A stretch of 64,000 nt of DNA from Nipponacmea schrenckii (taxonomy: Eukaryota > Mollusca > Gastropoda > Lottiidae). The position numbers and the translations under genes are program-made. Under the pieces are notes generated by a model that saw nothing but the letters and a program-made list of their open reading frames with translations, had not been told where the DNA came from and ran no database searches. Shown here piece after piece: positions 11,103 to 20,607 of the stretch (the stretch's first letter is position 1; every line of letters begins with the position of its first letter). Location: positions 28,869,023 through 28,933,022 of the forward strand of contig CM060200.1 of the NCBI GenBank assembly GCA_030562195.1, given 5' to 3'.

Positions 11103-14100
11103 TCAATTGTATAATATTTGACGACGTTCGTAGAATGCGTTAACAAGGTATTTGGCTAGTTTGCGAGGGTAGTTATTGATAATGTGACACATCATCTCGC
11201 AGATAGGTCTTTGGGACTCTTTCTCAAATACGTCCCCAAACCAGCGGAATCGGTGGTTTTCATATTTTTCACATTTCAAGAGAAAATGGGTTTCATCTTC
11301 GATCTCACCGTTACCACAAATTTGACACAGTCTGGATTCCAATTTCTCTCCAACAAAGCGTCCAGTTTCAATTCGAAGAGGTAAGACACCGCATCTAAAC
11401 TGAGCCAGTAATGAACGTTCGTTTCGTGTTAGATTTAGTTTCAGGTAGGTTTCCTGTTCGAATGACGATTTAAAGGTAGCGTATGTGCGTAATTTTGGTG
11501 ACGTGTGAATTTTCTCGGACCAAGAGTTATGGACAAATTGGAGTATTTTAGACGTAATGAGATCGGCTTCAACAGGACGCTTATCTACAAAATAATTGAG
11601 CAAATCTAATTTTTCAAATAACAATCTCATATCTGAGCACCAGTTTCTATTGTTACCGGATTTAATGTAGTCGTAATCAAAAACACACTTTGTTAGTCTA
11701 TCATCGTTCATTCGGAGTAATCGGTTCCAGTACGCGAACATTTTAGTCCAACGACGTTGCAAAGATGCCAGAATACCGACATCACCGGATATAGCTAATG
11801 TTGGCGTGAACCGATGAACGCCTAGAAGGTAACGAAGTGCCCTGTTTTGGACATTATCGATAGATTGATAATTCTTGTGGCCCCAGATGACACAGCCATA
11901 GTCTAAAATCGGAGTAACACAGGCATTGTAAAGCTTAAGAAATGTCTGTGAGCCGAAGTCCTTTAGGCAATGAACTTTGGAAATTATACCTCCAAGGGCA
12001 CGCCCGGCTGCTGAGCTGAGGGTGTCAGTCGCTGTCATGAAGTTAAACTTCTCGTGTAAGACTACTCCGAGATATTTATATTTTTCAACACTATCTAAGT
12101 AGTTCTCTCCGACGTGGAATCTGAAATTAGATCTTAATGTTCTACCCCGACGGAAGTGAATGCATTTTGATTTCGAAATGTTAATCATGACTCGCCAGCT
12201 TCTGCACCATGTGTCCAGTACGTCTAACATTCTCAGTAGACCATCTTCACTTAGAGACACAAACACAATATCGTCTGCATACAAGAGAATGGAAATATTT
12301 GTATCACCCATTGGAACGCCACCGTCAACATTGTTTATATTAGTGACAAGGTCGTTGATGAACAACGAGAATAGTGTTGGAGATAGATTGTCTCCTTGTC
12401 GAACTCCAGAAGTACAGATCCAGTCAGTATATGCTCCGTTTATTTTCACACATGCCGTAGTCTCAGAGTAAATATTTTGAATTGCTGTGTATATCTTACC
12501 ATCCACATTATTGAGTAGCAGTTTGTATAATAGCATATCCCTGTTAACAAAATCGAAAGCTTTTTTCAAATCAATGAAACTTGCAAAAACATTAGGATTG
12601 TTTTTAACTATACTGTTCAAAGCGAATAGGTGGTCATCACTTGATCTCGATTTTCTGAACCCATTTTGCTCATCAGCCAAAATGTCAAGTTCCAGGTACT
12701 TTGACAAGCGTATATTAATAAGATTACTGTAGAGTTTTGAGACACAAGACAATAAACTTATTCCCCTATAATTCAACGGGACTCGTTGGTCACTTGTACT
12801 TTCCTTGAGAATTGGGCATATCAACGCTTTCCTCCGTGACGATGGGATTAACCCCGTATTAAAGATGAGCTCAAAAAGCTTATGTAGAACGTTAATTATG
12901 GGTTCGTATTTCAAAATAGCGTATGGAATAGAGTCAATCCCCACTGCTGATTTATTCTTACCACGTGAAACAACATTCCTGATTTCGTCAACAGTTATAG
13001 GGGCATTTAGTAACAGATTAGAATTATAAGATGGTAGTGATATGTTTTTCTCTAGAATTGATTTTTGCGAACACGCTTCGTCGAGAAAGGTATCGTCAAA
13101 CGAGTTATCACCGTCACAATTGTACAATTTCTCGAAGTCAGAGCGCCACCTGTCTAGTACCATAGTTTCATCCGTCAGTACTTGGTTGTCGTGTGTTACT
13201 ATTTCTAAGGGAATTGATCTACGCTTTTGGGGACCTAATCGCTTGATCTTTTTCCAGAACAAGTTCGGGTTATCGGTTTTTATGGCTTCAATATCGTCCG
13301 CGGTTGCCTTTTTGTGTTGCCTTTCAATCTGTCGCAGACGCTTATCAAATATATCACGTGATACTTTATACTCTCTTCTGTGTTGAAGCTTCTCACTCGT
13401 ATCACATTTCACATAACGTCGCTCGTTAGCACGCATCATCTTCCAAAGATCAGATAACTCTTGGTTCCAAAATGGTTTAAAATTCTTATGTTTGGCCCTC
13501 TTTGAGTCACTATAACGGTAACATGGGATTTCATTTTTCATTTCAGTGATAATGGTTTTGCACAGCGATTCAAACATATTGTTAATATCACATTGCGATT
13601 CTCTTGACAACTCTATGTTACTAATAATATTGGTTAGTGCTAATTTGCTAGTTTCTGATTGAAAAATATCAGTTGGTATTCGATCCAATTTAAATTTTTC
13701 TGATCGTTGATTGGCAGTGAGGTCCAGTGGGGTTCGATCCTCCGTGTGGTGACCAGTGATGTTGAATTCTGTGACTAGGAAGCAATGATCCGGGAGCTTA
13801 CATTTTTGTCCAAGTAAACTGTGTAGATTGAACATATCGACTAGTTTCTCAGGTTGTATTACTTCGAACGCATTACATTTTTCTAAAACGTCATGTGGTA
13901 CGCATATAAAGTCAACAACAGATTTACCTCGGGGTTGAATAAATGTGAAATTGTCTTTAGAAGGGTCACCTCTGCCATTAAGGACACACATTTTCGAATC
14001 ATCCAAAAACTCGGCTAACGCATGACCGTGTTGATTGAGTGTTTTGTCAAGCACATTACGCTTCTGAATATGGTCAATTTCGTCAGCTACATCACTGAGC

Positions 14101-14600
14101 GTACCCATTCTAGAATTGAAGTCACCACACACGAATATTCCATCAAGGTCGTAGTTTGAATAGACTCCCGCTAGTAAATGGGCGTAGAAAGCTTGTGCAT
14201 CGCGTCCCCACGTCGAGTTTTCGGGTGATAGATAACAGCTGTACACAATAAATGAGTAATCAGTACGTTCTGAGATGAATAATACACCAAATATTCCATC
14301 ATATGACCTATCAATAATCGAAACCTTAAATTGATCATGTATCCATTTTTTAATTAGTAGTCCAACACCACCAGATCCTTTGGGGGCTTTAATATGAGTT
14401 TCGCGTCTATTGAACCCCATCCAAGTCCACCCCTTTAGTTCTAGTAATGTGTCTCCCATCAAGTGCGTTTCGTTCACACTGATAATGTCGGCCCCACAAC
14501 TATTTACAAGCGCACATCGAAGCTCATGATTTGTTTCCGTCCATCCACACACGTTAATGTGTCCTAACTTAATAGTTACGTCGTCTTGAACAAGTGTCTG
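11103..14600 (-). CDS. LINE ORF2: endonuclease-reverse transcriptase
   Basis: The multi-domain protein nicks target DNA and copies the element RNA. Counting from the GTG at 14552, the AP endonuclease covers about 1-260: NVCGW at the start, E28 in NETHL, GDFNS at 143-147, VDF at 213-215 and PDH at 254-256. RT covers about 510-830: FIDLKKAFDF at 659-668, RQGDNLSP at 718-725, and the catalytic YADD at 758-761. The C-terminus carries a CX2C..H..C knuckle at 1076-1094. The frame is open from directly after the ORF1 stop (14601-14603), but its first ATG is codon 32, downstream of two endonuclease catalytic residues. Translation probably needs UAG readthrough or non-AUG initiation. Overlapping plus-strand frames are shadows. 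Confidence 0.92.
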   Translation of the reverse strand, partial: QTLVQDDVTIKLGHINVCGWTETNHELRCALVNSCGADIISVNETHLMGDTLLELKGWTWMGFNRRETHIKAPKGSGGVGLLIKKWIHDQFKVSIIDRSYDGIFGVLFISERTDYSFIVYSCYLSPENSTWGRDAQAFYAHLLAGVYSNYDLDGIFVCGDFNSRMGTLSDVADEIDHIQKRNVLDKTLNQHGHALAEFLDDSKMCVLNGRGDPSKDNFTFIQPRGKSVVDFICVPHDVLEKCNAFEVIQPEKLVDMFNLHSLLGQKCKLPDHCFLVTEFNITGHHTEDRTPLDLTANQRSEKFKLDRIPTDIFQSETSKLALTNIISNIELSRESQCDINNMFESLCKTIITEMKNEIPCYRYSDSKRAKHKNFKPFWNQELSDLWKMMRANERRYVKCDTSEKLQHRREYKVSRDIFDKRLRQIERQHKKATADDIEAIKTDNPNLFWKKIKRLGPQKRRSIPLEIVTHDNQVLTDETMVLDRWRSDFEKLYNCDGDNSFDDTFLDEACSQKSILEKNISLPSYNSNLLLNAPITVDEIRNVVSRGKNKSAVGIDSIPYAILKYEPIINVLHKLFELIFNTGLIPSSRRKALICPILKESTSDQRVPLNYRGISLLSCVSKLYSNLINIRLSKYLELDILADEQNGFRKSRSSDDHLFALNSIVKNNPNVFASFIDLKKAFDFVNRDMLLYKLLLNNVDGKIYTAIQNIYSETTACVKINGAYTDWICTSGVRQGDNLSPTLFSLFINDLVTNINNVDGGVPMGDTNISILLYADDIVFVSLSEDGLLRMLDVLDTWCRSWRVMINISKSKCIHFRRGRTLRSNFRFHVGENYLDSVEKYKYLGVVLHEKFNFMTATDTLSSAAGRALGGIISKVHCLKDFGSQTFLKLYNACVTPILDYGCVIWGHKNYQSIDNVQNRALRYLLGVHRFTPTLAISGDVGILASLQRRWTKMFAYWNRLLRMNDDRLTKCVFDYDYIKSGNNRNWCSDMRLLFEKLDLLNYFVDKRPVEADLITSKILQFVHNSWSEKIHTSPKLRTYATFKSSFEQETYLKLNLTRNERSLLAQFRCGVLPLRIETGRFVGEKLESRLCQICGNGEIEDETHFLLKCEKYENHRFRWFGDVFEKESQRPICEMMCHIINNYPRKLAKYLVNAFYERRQILYN

Positions 14601-15464
14601 CTATGTAGGTATGTTGCCATGATCTTGCTCTGTCATTAGATTGGGGGTGCGGTCGTTTTTCGGTATTATCCGTCCATTGCCGTTGACGCGTAGAGATGAG
14701 CCATTCGGCATAGTTCGCAAAACAGCTCTTGCGTTGTTCTCTATAATCCGTTCTAAATATGACTTCGCTGATTTGAGATACACGTTTGAGAAAGCAGAGC
14801 CTCGCAACTTCAGTTTGTTGCGTAGAATCAACATTTTTTGGGCGTTATCTTTAAGACTAAATTTAACAAGACCTGGTTTGCCGTCCCGTCTTTGTTGTGA
14901 CCTTTCTGTATTTGTGATCTCGACGGATGACGCTACGTCATTACCTAAAACTCGAATGATAGCTTTAATTTTTTCAATTAGGTTTTCGTTTTCAGAGTAT
15001 TGAATACCGAAGGCTACGATTGTAATTTCGTTATTTTCTAACGGATTAAGGTGTAAGGGTTGATTTGTGACTACTGATTGACAACTGTTCTTCTCTTCTA
15101 TGTCTAATAGTTTCAATTGTAAGGACTGGACTTGAGTGATTACATTATTAACTCGTAATGCTTCAGTAGATATGTCAATTGAGATTTCATCACGTAGTGT
15201 TTTGATTTTGGAGTCAATATTGTTCATTAAATCTACCCTCAAATTATCTATTTTACTCTCAAATAATTTACTCATATTTTCTTGATTTTGTTTTACTTCT
15301 GATAGCCCATGCATAAGAATATCTAATTTTTCGGCGACATATTCAAAAGACCCCTTTTGAGCGTTTGCCATTGAGCCATCTTGAAACATTTTGCTGGTTT
15401 TATTGTCTGGTTTCGGTGTATCACCGTGACTGTCCCGGTCTCTTTTTCTTTCGTCGTTTGACAT
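14601..15464 (-). CDS. LINE ORF1: nucleic-acid-binding protein
   Basis: 287 residues beginning at a true ATG (an in-frame TAA immediately precedes it). A charged N-terminus (DERKRDRDSHGD) is followed by a long coiled-coil-like stretch at about residues 40-135 with heptad-spaced L/I/V. A compact domain at about 145-270 follows (ITIVAFGIQY ... GLVKFSLKDNAQKMLILRNK), which has the feel of the RRM-plus-C-terminal-domain ORF1 proteins of L1-type elements. These form trimers that coat the element RNA. ORF1 ends at UAG, followed by CAG ACA, in the same frame as ORF2. The domain assignment is inferred from layout; I cannot align it here. Confidence 0.85.
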   Translation of the reverse strand: MSNDERKRDRDSHGDTPKPDNKTSKMFQDGSMANAQKGSFEYVAEKLDILMHGLSEVKQNQENMSKLFESKIDNLRVDLMNNIDSKIKTLRDEISIDISTEALRVNNVITQVQSLQLKLLDIEEKNSCQSVVTNQPLHLNPLENNEITIVAFGIQYSENENLIEKIKAIIRVLGNDVASSVEITNTERSQQRRDGKPGLVKFSLKDNAQKMLILRNKLKLRGSAFSNVYLKSAKSYLERIIENNARAVLRTMPNGSSLRVNGNGRIIPKNDRTPNLMTEQDHGNIPT

Positions 15465-15664
15465 TTAGCTATATAAAGTATATACAACCTCTAGTGTACT
15501 TATAATCCCTTTTTATCCAAAATAAAGTAGCACACAGAAAGAGACTGGATTATCACAGATTCACATAGATCACTACTGTTTGGCCTTGTTTAATTTCACG
15601 GCTCACTGAATCCCACAGCTCTATACTTTTCCGACTGTCTCTATTCACGTTCACGTTATATTAT

Positions 15665-15692
15665 AATATAATAATTTACGGTGCTCAATGTC
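15665..15692. repeat. 28-bp target-site duplication, right copy
   Basis: Exact repeat of 10754-10781. The original empty site can be read by joining the sequence left of 10754 with that right of 15692. Confidence 0.9.
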
Positions 15693-17650
15693 TTATTCAA
15701 CTCTTGGTAAATTCCCCGACTAAATAAGTAGATGAGTTTGACCGGAAATATTCTGAGGCACAATTTTTGCTTAGTCTGGATACGAAATTTTTTATAACAA
15801 GATTAATTTAATTGCTATTATGAATAGTGTACAATAATAACAAAGACAGGCCATTGAGGATATGTTTCAATTGTATTGATAACATCAATATCATTTATAA
15901 ACCTATTAATACAAAAAAATAATAACGTTAAATTGTTGAAATCTGATCTACACTGAGACGGTTTTTCGATGAACAATTGTTCACTTAATCATTGTAGATT
16001 ATTTATAGGATAAAAATATTATTTTTAGTTTTTATGGTATTTAAACCCAACATTCCGATGGATTTTCGGAGAAAAGGGTTTTATATTTCATGAAAAAAAC
16101 TTGTGTACAACCAGTGTACAATTTGTACTCTGTATCTTGCACGATTTTTAAAAGTGCTTGGGTTTCATGGATTAGTACGCCACATTCCTATATCCAGAGA
16201 AAATATATGGTGATATGGACGTTCCGCTGTTTCTCTTGAGTACACAAACTTATTAAGACAAAATTGAAGGATCTCTCGAATAAAACTAAAGTAAAATGAT
16301 TTTGCCTTTTAGGTTGTTGATTTGTGTTTATGTTATATGATTGTTTAATAGTCTTCAGGCTTTCAAAAGATTCAGAGACGTTCTGTCAAATGAAGCCAGA
16401 AAACAACTACCAAAAAACTACCTTCTATGATGTCAGAATGAGATGTCAATGACGTTAACTAGTCACTTGTTCACCACCTCCACAAGCCAGACTTTACACT
16501 CGATAAGGCCTTCTGGAGTCGTATAGATAATTACACTGGGATTTTATATATATTATTCCTGGGATTTATTTCATTTCTGTGAGCGGAAGGCCTATTTTGT
16601 GAGACTTAAAATTTCACCAGAACAGCTTGATGACGTCAATATATTATAGTGGAGTAATGAGGGCATTTTCTATGACATTAGCAGTTATAATTAGTCTAGC
16701 TTTTTCGCTGGAGCCCGATTTGATCTAAATTCTATGTTTCATATATTTTAACATTATTCAATTGTGGAAAAAAAATTCCAAAATAAAAACACTTCTTTCA
16801 ATTGAAAGGCTGTCTTAAACTCAATGATGTATGTTGTTTACTGGTTGCCCAAAACATAGACATGATTATAAGTTTATTATCATTTTAAAACTGGAGCAGG
16901 TGAATCAAGCTTCAGTTGTCGTCAATATAATTGCTTACAGTGTGAAATTCAGAACACGCAGTATCCTATTAGTTAATAGACGTCAGTAGGAAATGAGATG
17001 TTGACGATTTAGTTTTTATTCTAGCTAAGATGAGTGACTATATTTCATCAGACAATTAATATCCGGCTGTAACAGATTATAATAGATATTGGTAGATTTA
17101 TAAGTTCTTTTAATTTTTCTCTCCAGTCATCTAACATAGCTTGTAGCTCAGTTCATTAGCACTTCCTCTCAACTAATGGACTAAAATACTGCGTCGATCC
17201 AGATCTTGTCTGTTAAATGTATCACTATCCGAGAGGTTGAAAATTTATGACACCACTGTTTCTTCTTTCGGACAAATTTAAGATTAAAACATTGGACATT
17301 ATCAATATGCATTCATGGACAAAATGTCGAAGTGGGTGTTACCGTATCTTAACCTCTTGTCTACAGATATACTACTAGTATATCATCGAGTTTGAATCGT
17401 CATCGATACAACATTAATATACCAGTAAATAAAAGTGCTTTTTAAACAAAAGTTTCAATGATAGTTTTAAATTTTTCTGACAGTATCTCTTAAAGTATTC
17501 TTCAATATATACAAAGGATATATTTATATAAAAACAATTAAAATATAGAATTGCTTACAATTATGAACGTATTTCGAGAGTTAAAATTTAAAGTAGGCTA
17601 AATTTGCAATTACCTACATCTAAACAATATATTGAAAATTTTTACTAGTT
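15693..17650. other. intergenic, no gene seen
   Basis: AT-rich single-copy-looking DNA with no long frame. A weak tRNA-like SINE segment at about 17140-17230 is listed separately. Confidence 0.5.
17140..17270 (+). repeat. possible decayed tRNA-derived SINE head
   Basis: tagctcagttcattagcac resembles an RNA polymerase III box A. About 40 bp later gcgtcgatcc resembles box B with one mismatch. Spacing fits a tRNA-like SINE head. No poly(A) tail or second copy was found in the window, so this is tentative. Confidence 0.28.
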
Positions 17651-18668
17651 TTTAATTTCATTTAAATAATTAGGTCACACCTTTTCCCGGGAAAGGTTTT
17701 AAAGATGGCGAAAATAGGAAAATTATCAATTTTTTGTATTTAACTACACTTATCGAGAATTTTTAAGTTTAAAACCCAAAATTTAAAAATATTATTAAAC
17801 ATAATGAATATTATTTGAACTAATTGTTTAAGGTCATAGATTAAATGGTACCCTTCCGTAGCCCTTTTAAAATGACCTAATTTTGAAAAAATAAATTTAA
17901 ATAATTCGAAGAAAAACAAATTTGAAATCGGTCTCCAAAAATAGGTAGATAACATCCATTTATTATTTAAAAATTTATTTAAAATCGGTCTATCAGGAGT
18001 GTCTGAATTTCGGTTTAAGAAGTAACAAAAATTCAAAATTTATATTTAAAGCTTGAACCCAAATTTTTTGGTAAATAATTATATTGACAAGTTATTTATA
18101 AAACAGTTTTCACTTTTCACCTAGCAGTTATAGACCGGAAGTTACGTAATTACGTCATTTGAGGCTAAACCGGAAGTAGAATTTTTTTTTTCACATTTTT
18201 TCAAAAATTATAATCATATCGCCTATCAACTGGTAAAGTTTCAAAATTTTACCATTTATATTAAAGGAGAAATCACGGTCTGAAATTTTTGCCGATGACC
18301 CTTGAATATTGAATTGCAAATCGTGGGTAAAATATTTAACCTAATTGCATAAAACCTATAATTGTTAGTTGACAAATACATTGAAGTTTTCAAATCTGAA
18401 AATCCGGTCAAAATCGAACTGAAAATAAACTTGCTAAAGCAAAAAAACCTCAACTTCCGGTTCTCACTTCCTGTCAGAGATAGAACTTCCGGTTTTGTTT
18501 TATTTGATAATAGAAATCATTCTAAGATCAACTGTAGATTTAGAATTTCTGCACCTTTTACCAGTTTGTCTGCAAACTCATCCAAGAATTACAAAAAAAA
18601 AAAAAAAAAAAAAAAAATAAAATAATCCGAACGATTACAATACGTTTTCGACAAAGTCGAAATACGTA
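17651..18668 (+). mobile_element. poly(A)-tailed non-autonomous element with hairpin tail
   Basis: This AT-rich non-coding unit has several CCGGAAGT-type motifs (about 18134, 18171, 18457, 18486) and ends in an A run of about 24 near 18592-18616. It is followed by taatccgaacg and a stem-loop (gttttcgac / gtcgaaa), finishing by about 18668. The tail matches those at 3961 and 26001, so the three elements share a 3' end type while their bodies differ. The left boundary (near the cccgggaaagg at 17686) is approximate. Frames at 17740-18036 and 18362-18625 are inside it and not convincing. Confidence 0.55.
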
Positions 18669-19480
18669 ATGAAATATTAAACTGTCATTGGTGTTAAGTC
18701 GATGTCATTGTTAATATGAAATAATACTCACAATATGGCAAAATAAATGATATGATATTGAAATTGTGAAAGATATTTTAATTTCTTACTGTATGTAATG
18801 TCACATTTTACATGGAACTTTGTAAAACTGTTACTAATATATCTAGGAGATAATGCGATTGTTTTGAAGGTTGTACATCTTCAGGGCACAGTTTCAATTT
18901 AAACCAAATTATTAATCATTATTAAAACCAACAGTTCCGCAAGAAGTGTGTGACTACAGGTTGAGTTATTGATACTGGTGATGCTTTAACAAGTGTCCTG
19001 TTTAAACAAATATACTTGTGGGCATAGGTTATCGCGCCTAACAAGATTTTTTTTATCATTTTATACTTGTTCTAAAACCGTGATATATTAGTCTTCGAGA
19101 TGCCGGTAGAGATAATAATAGGATTATTTTCTTGGCTAAGAAGAAATCAATGTGATTATTAGATTTTCGAAATGACTTTTTTGAACTTAAATCAATGTTC
19201 TATATTTTATTGTTATATATGATCGATAAATTGATAAATAATCTCAACTAAAACGGCCCACGAGCTCGTGTAGTTGCATTTTCAAAGCGATCGTGATGTG
19301 CTAGTTATGATATTATAAAATGTAGTCATATTAGAACCATCTATCAAATAATCGTCCTTAACTGTACTGATATGTCAAGTTTGGGAGGATAGTACATGAT
19401 TGTAAAACAGGGTCTACTCAACCCTACCACTATTATTGGTCAGTATACTAGATTACCTTTATTATTGTACCCTGTACTGT
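18669..19480. other. intergenic, no gene seen
   Basis: AT-rich sequence with no supportable frame, repeat or splice structure. Confidence 0.5.
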
Positions 19481-19485
19481 CAAGT

Positions 19486-19746
19486 CTATATAGATATGTT
19501 CCTGATTTGTTCTAGGAGGGAGGGGGTCACTTTTCTGGGCTGATGACTCGATTCCTTGAGGAGGCAATGATATGCCCCGTGGGTTTTCCTCATCGAAATC
19601 CAGTGTCTACACCATAAACGAGGCCCATCTTCTTTGCGACGCCGACGCCGATGTTCAGCAGCAATGGCACATATTAGTGTAGCTTCCCTCAAGATACTCC
19701 TCTTGGATTTTCCCATGGCTGATCTGAATTTGGAAGGAGTAGGCAA
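19486..19746 (-). pseudogene. HARBI1-like (PIF/Harbinger) transposase N-terminal fragment
   Basis: An 86-codon minus-strand frame contains a run of basic residues (EHRRRRRKEDG) followed by RLWCRHWISMRKTHGAYHCL. This resembles the N-terminal 'R-W.R.W...R...GAY..L..EL' signature of HARBI1-like PIF/Harbinger proteins, which belong to a DDE nuclease family. The similarity ends after LLKE. The catalytic DDE region, which should follow, is absent in the next kilobase on the minus strand. The adjacent 19754-19880 holds clustered tcaaac/gtttga repeats typical of Harbinger termini. Confidence is moderate. Confidence 0.45.
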
Positions 19747-19753
19747 GGTTCCC

Positions 19754-19880
19754 TCCAGTTTCCATCAAACCTTATCAAACACAATCAAACATTTGTTTGA
19801 TAATGTATAAAGATATTTGAGCGTGTGGACAGGCAGTCAAACATCGTCAAACAGTGCGAAACACTCAGTTTGATAATATT
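19754..19880. repeat. clustered TCAAAC/GTTTGA repeats, possible transposon terminus
   Basis: At least eight copies of tcaaac or its complement occur in 127 bp, including the near-palindrome caaacatttgtttgata. They sit just upstream of the HARBI1-like fragment (minus strand), where the 5' terminus of a Harbinger-type element would lie. No matching opposite terminus was found. Confidence 0.4.
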
Positions 19881-20536
19881 ACTTAAAATATAACATTTTC
19901 TTCTCTGTTGTCAAGATCATCCATTATTCATTAAGCTACAGATATTGTAAGTACTATGCTCTCTTTGATGGTATTTTTTGGTTGAACAAAATTGATGGCC
20001 TTTGTTGTAATATTGTAAATGGAAGAACTAGGCGTTATATTGACATGAAATAAAGTGGAACTTTACTTGACTTTGATTTAGCCTTCTAGTTACTGTTTCA
20101 GACTACGTGACACTGTTATACTTGAACTCCTCAACTATAGAAGGGATAGGAACAACACTTTGAAGTATATTTTGAGTATCTCAAGAGAGAATTTCAAGCA
20201 TATTTGTGATCTATTATTCATTTTCTATCTTATGATTCGAGTTGATTCTTAAATTGTTTGGCAATTATTACAACAATGTTGATGTTGTACTGTTCTATTG
20301 ATCATGGTGCTTAGCTAAATATTGATTATTGATCTAAAACATTGTTTGTTTCATTTACAACTTGATTCAACATACCATCCTCTATAAACGGCTATTTCAA
20401 CCGAAATGATTTGAACGGAATATATAAATTATATTATCTAAATATTTTGAATCGCTACCAGACTGGGTCACTATAATCTTGTATGGTGTATACATATTTA
20501 TCCCATACTTGACATGAAAAATAAAAATTTCAAATT

Positions 20537-20596
20537 TGTTTTAGATGAGTTTTTTTTTCTCATGTACTATGTCTGTGATGCATTCTAGATCAAAAA
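20537..20596 (+). repeat. left flank copy of a repeat also found at 26228
   Basis: ttgttttagatgag...catgtactatgtctgtgatgcat..tagatcaaaa occurs here and again at 26228-26287, on either side of the repeat array. The array appears inserted in, or bounded by, copies of another repeat. Confidence 0.6.
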
Positions 20597-20607
20597 AAAA
20601 AAAAAAA

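Larger units (their letters stand above)
10782..15664 (-). mobile_element. full-length two-ORF LINE with 3' passenger segment
   Basis: A complete non-LTR retrotransposon on the minus strand: 5' UTR 15465-15664, ORF1 14601-15464, ORF2 11103-14600, 3' UTR about 10979-11102, then 197 bp (10782-10978) copied from an integrase gene. It is bracketed by perfect 28-bp direct repeats. Both ORFs are intact apart from the UAG between them, and the TSD has not diverged, so the insertion looks young. ORF order, AP-type endonuclease, central RT and a C-terminal CCHC motif fit the broad I/Jockey/L1-like LINEs. I do not assign a clade. There is no long poly(A); the passenger ends at a run of six A. Confidence 0.92.

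Noticed and set aside
12160..13386. Plus-strand open frames of 74-114 codons
   Set aside because: They lie opposite the intact LINE ORF2 and are shadows of it.
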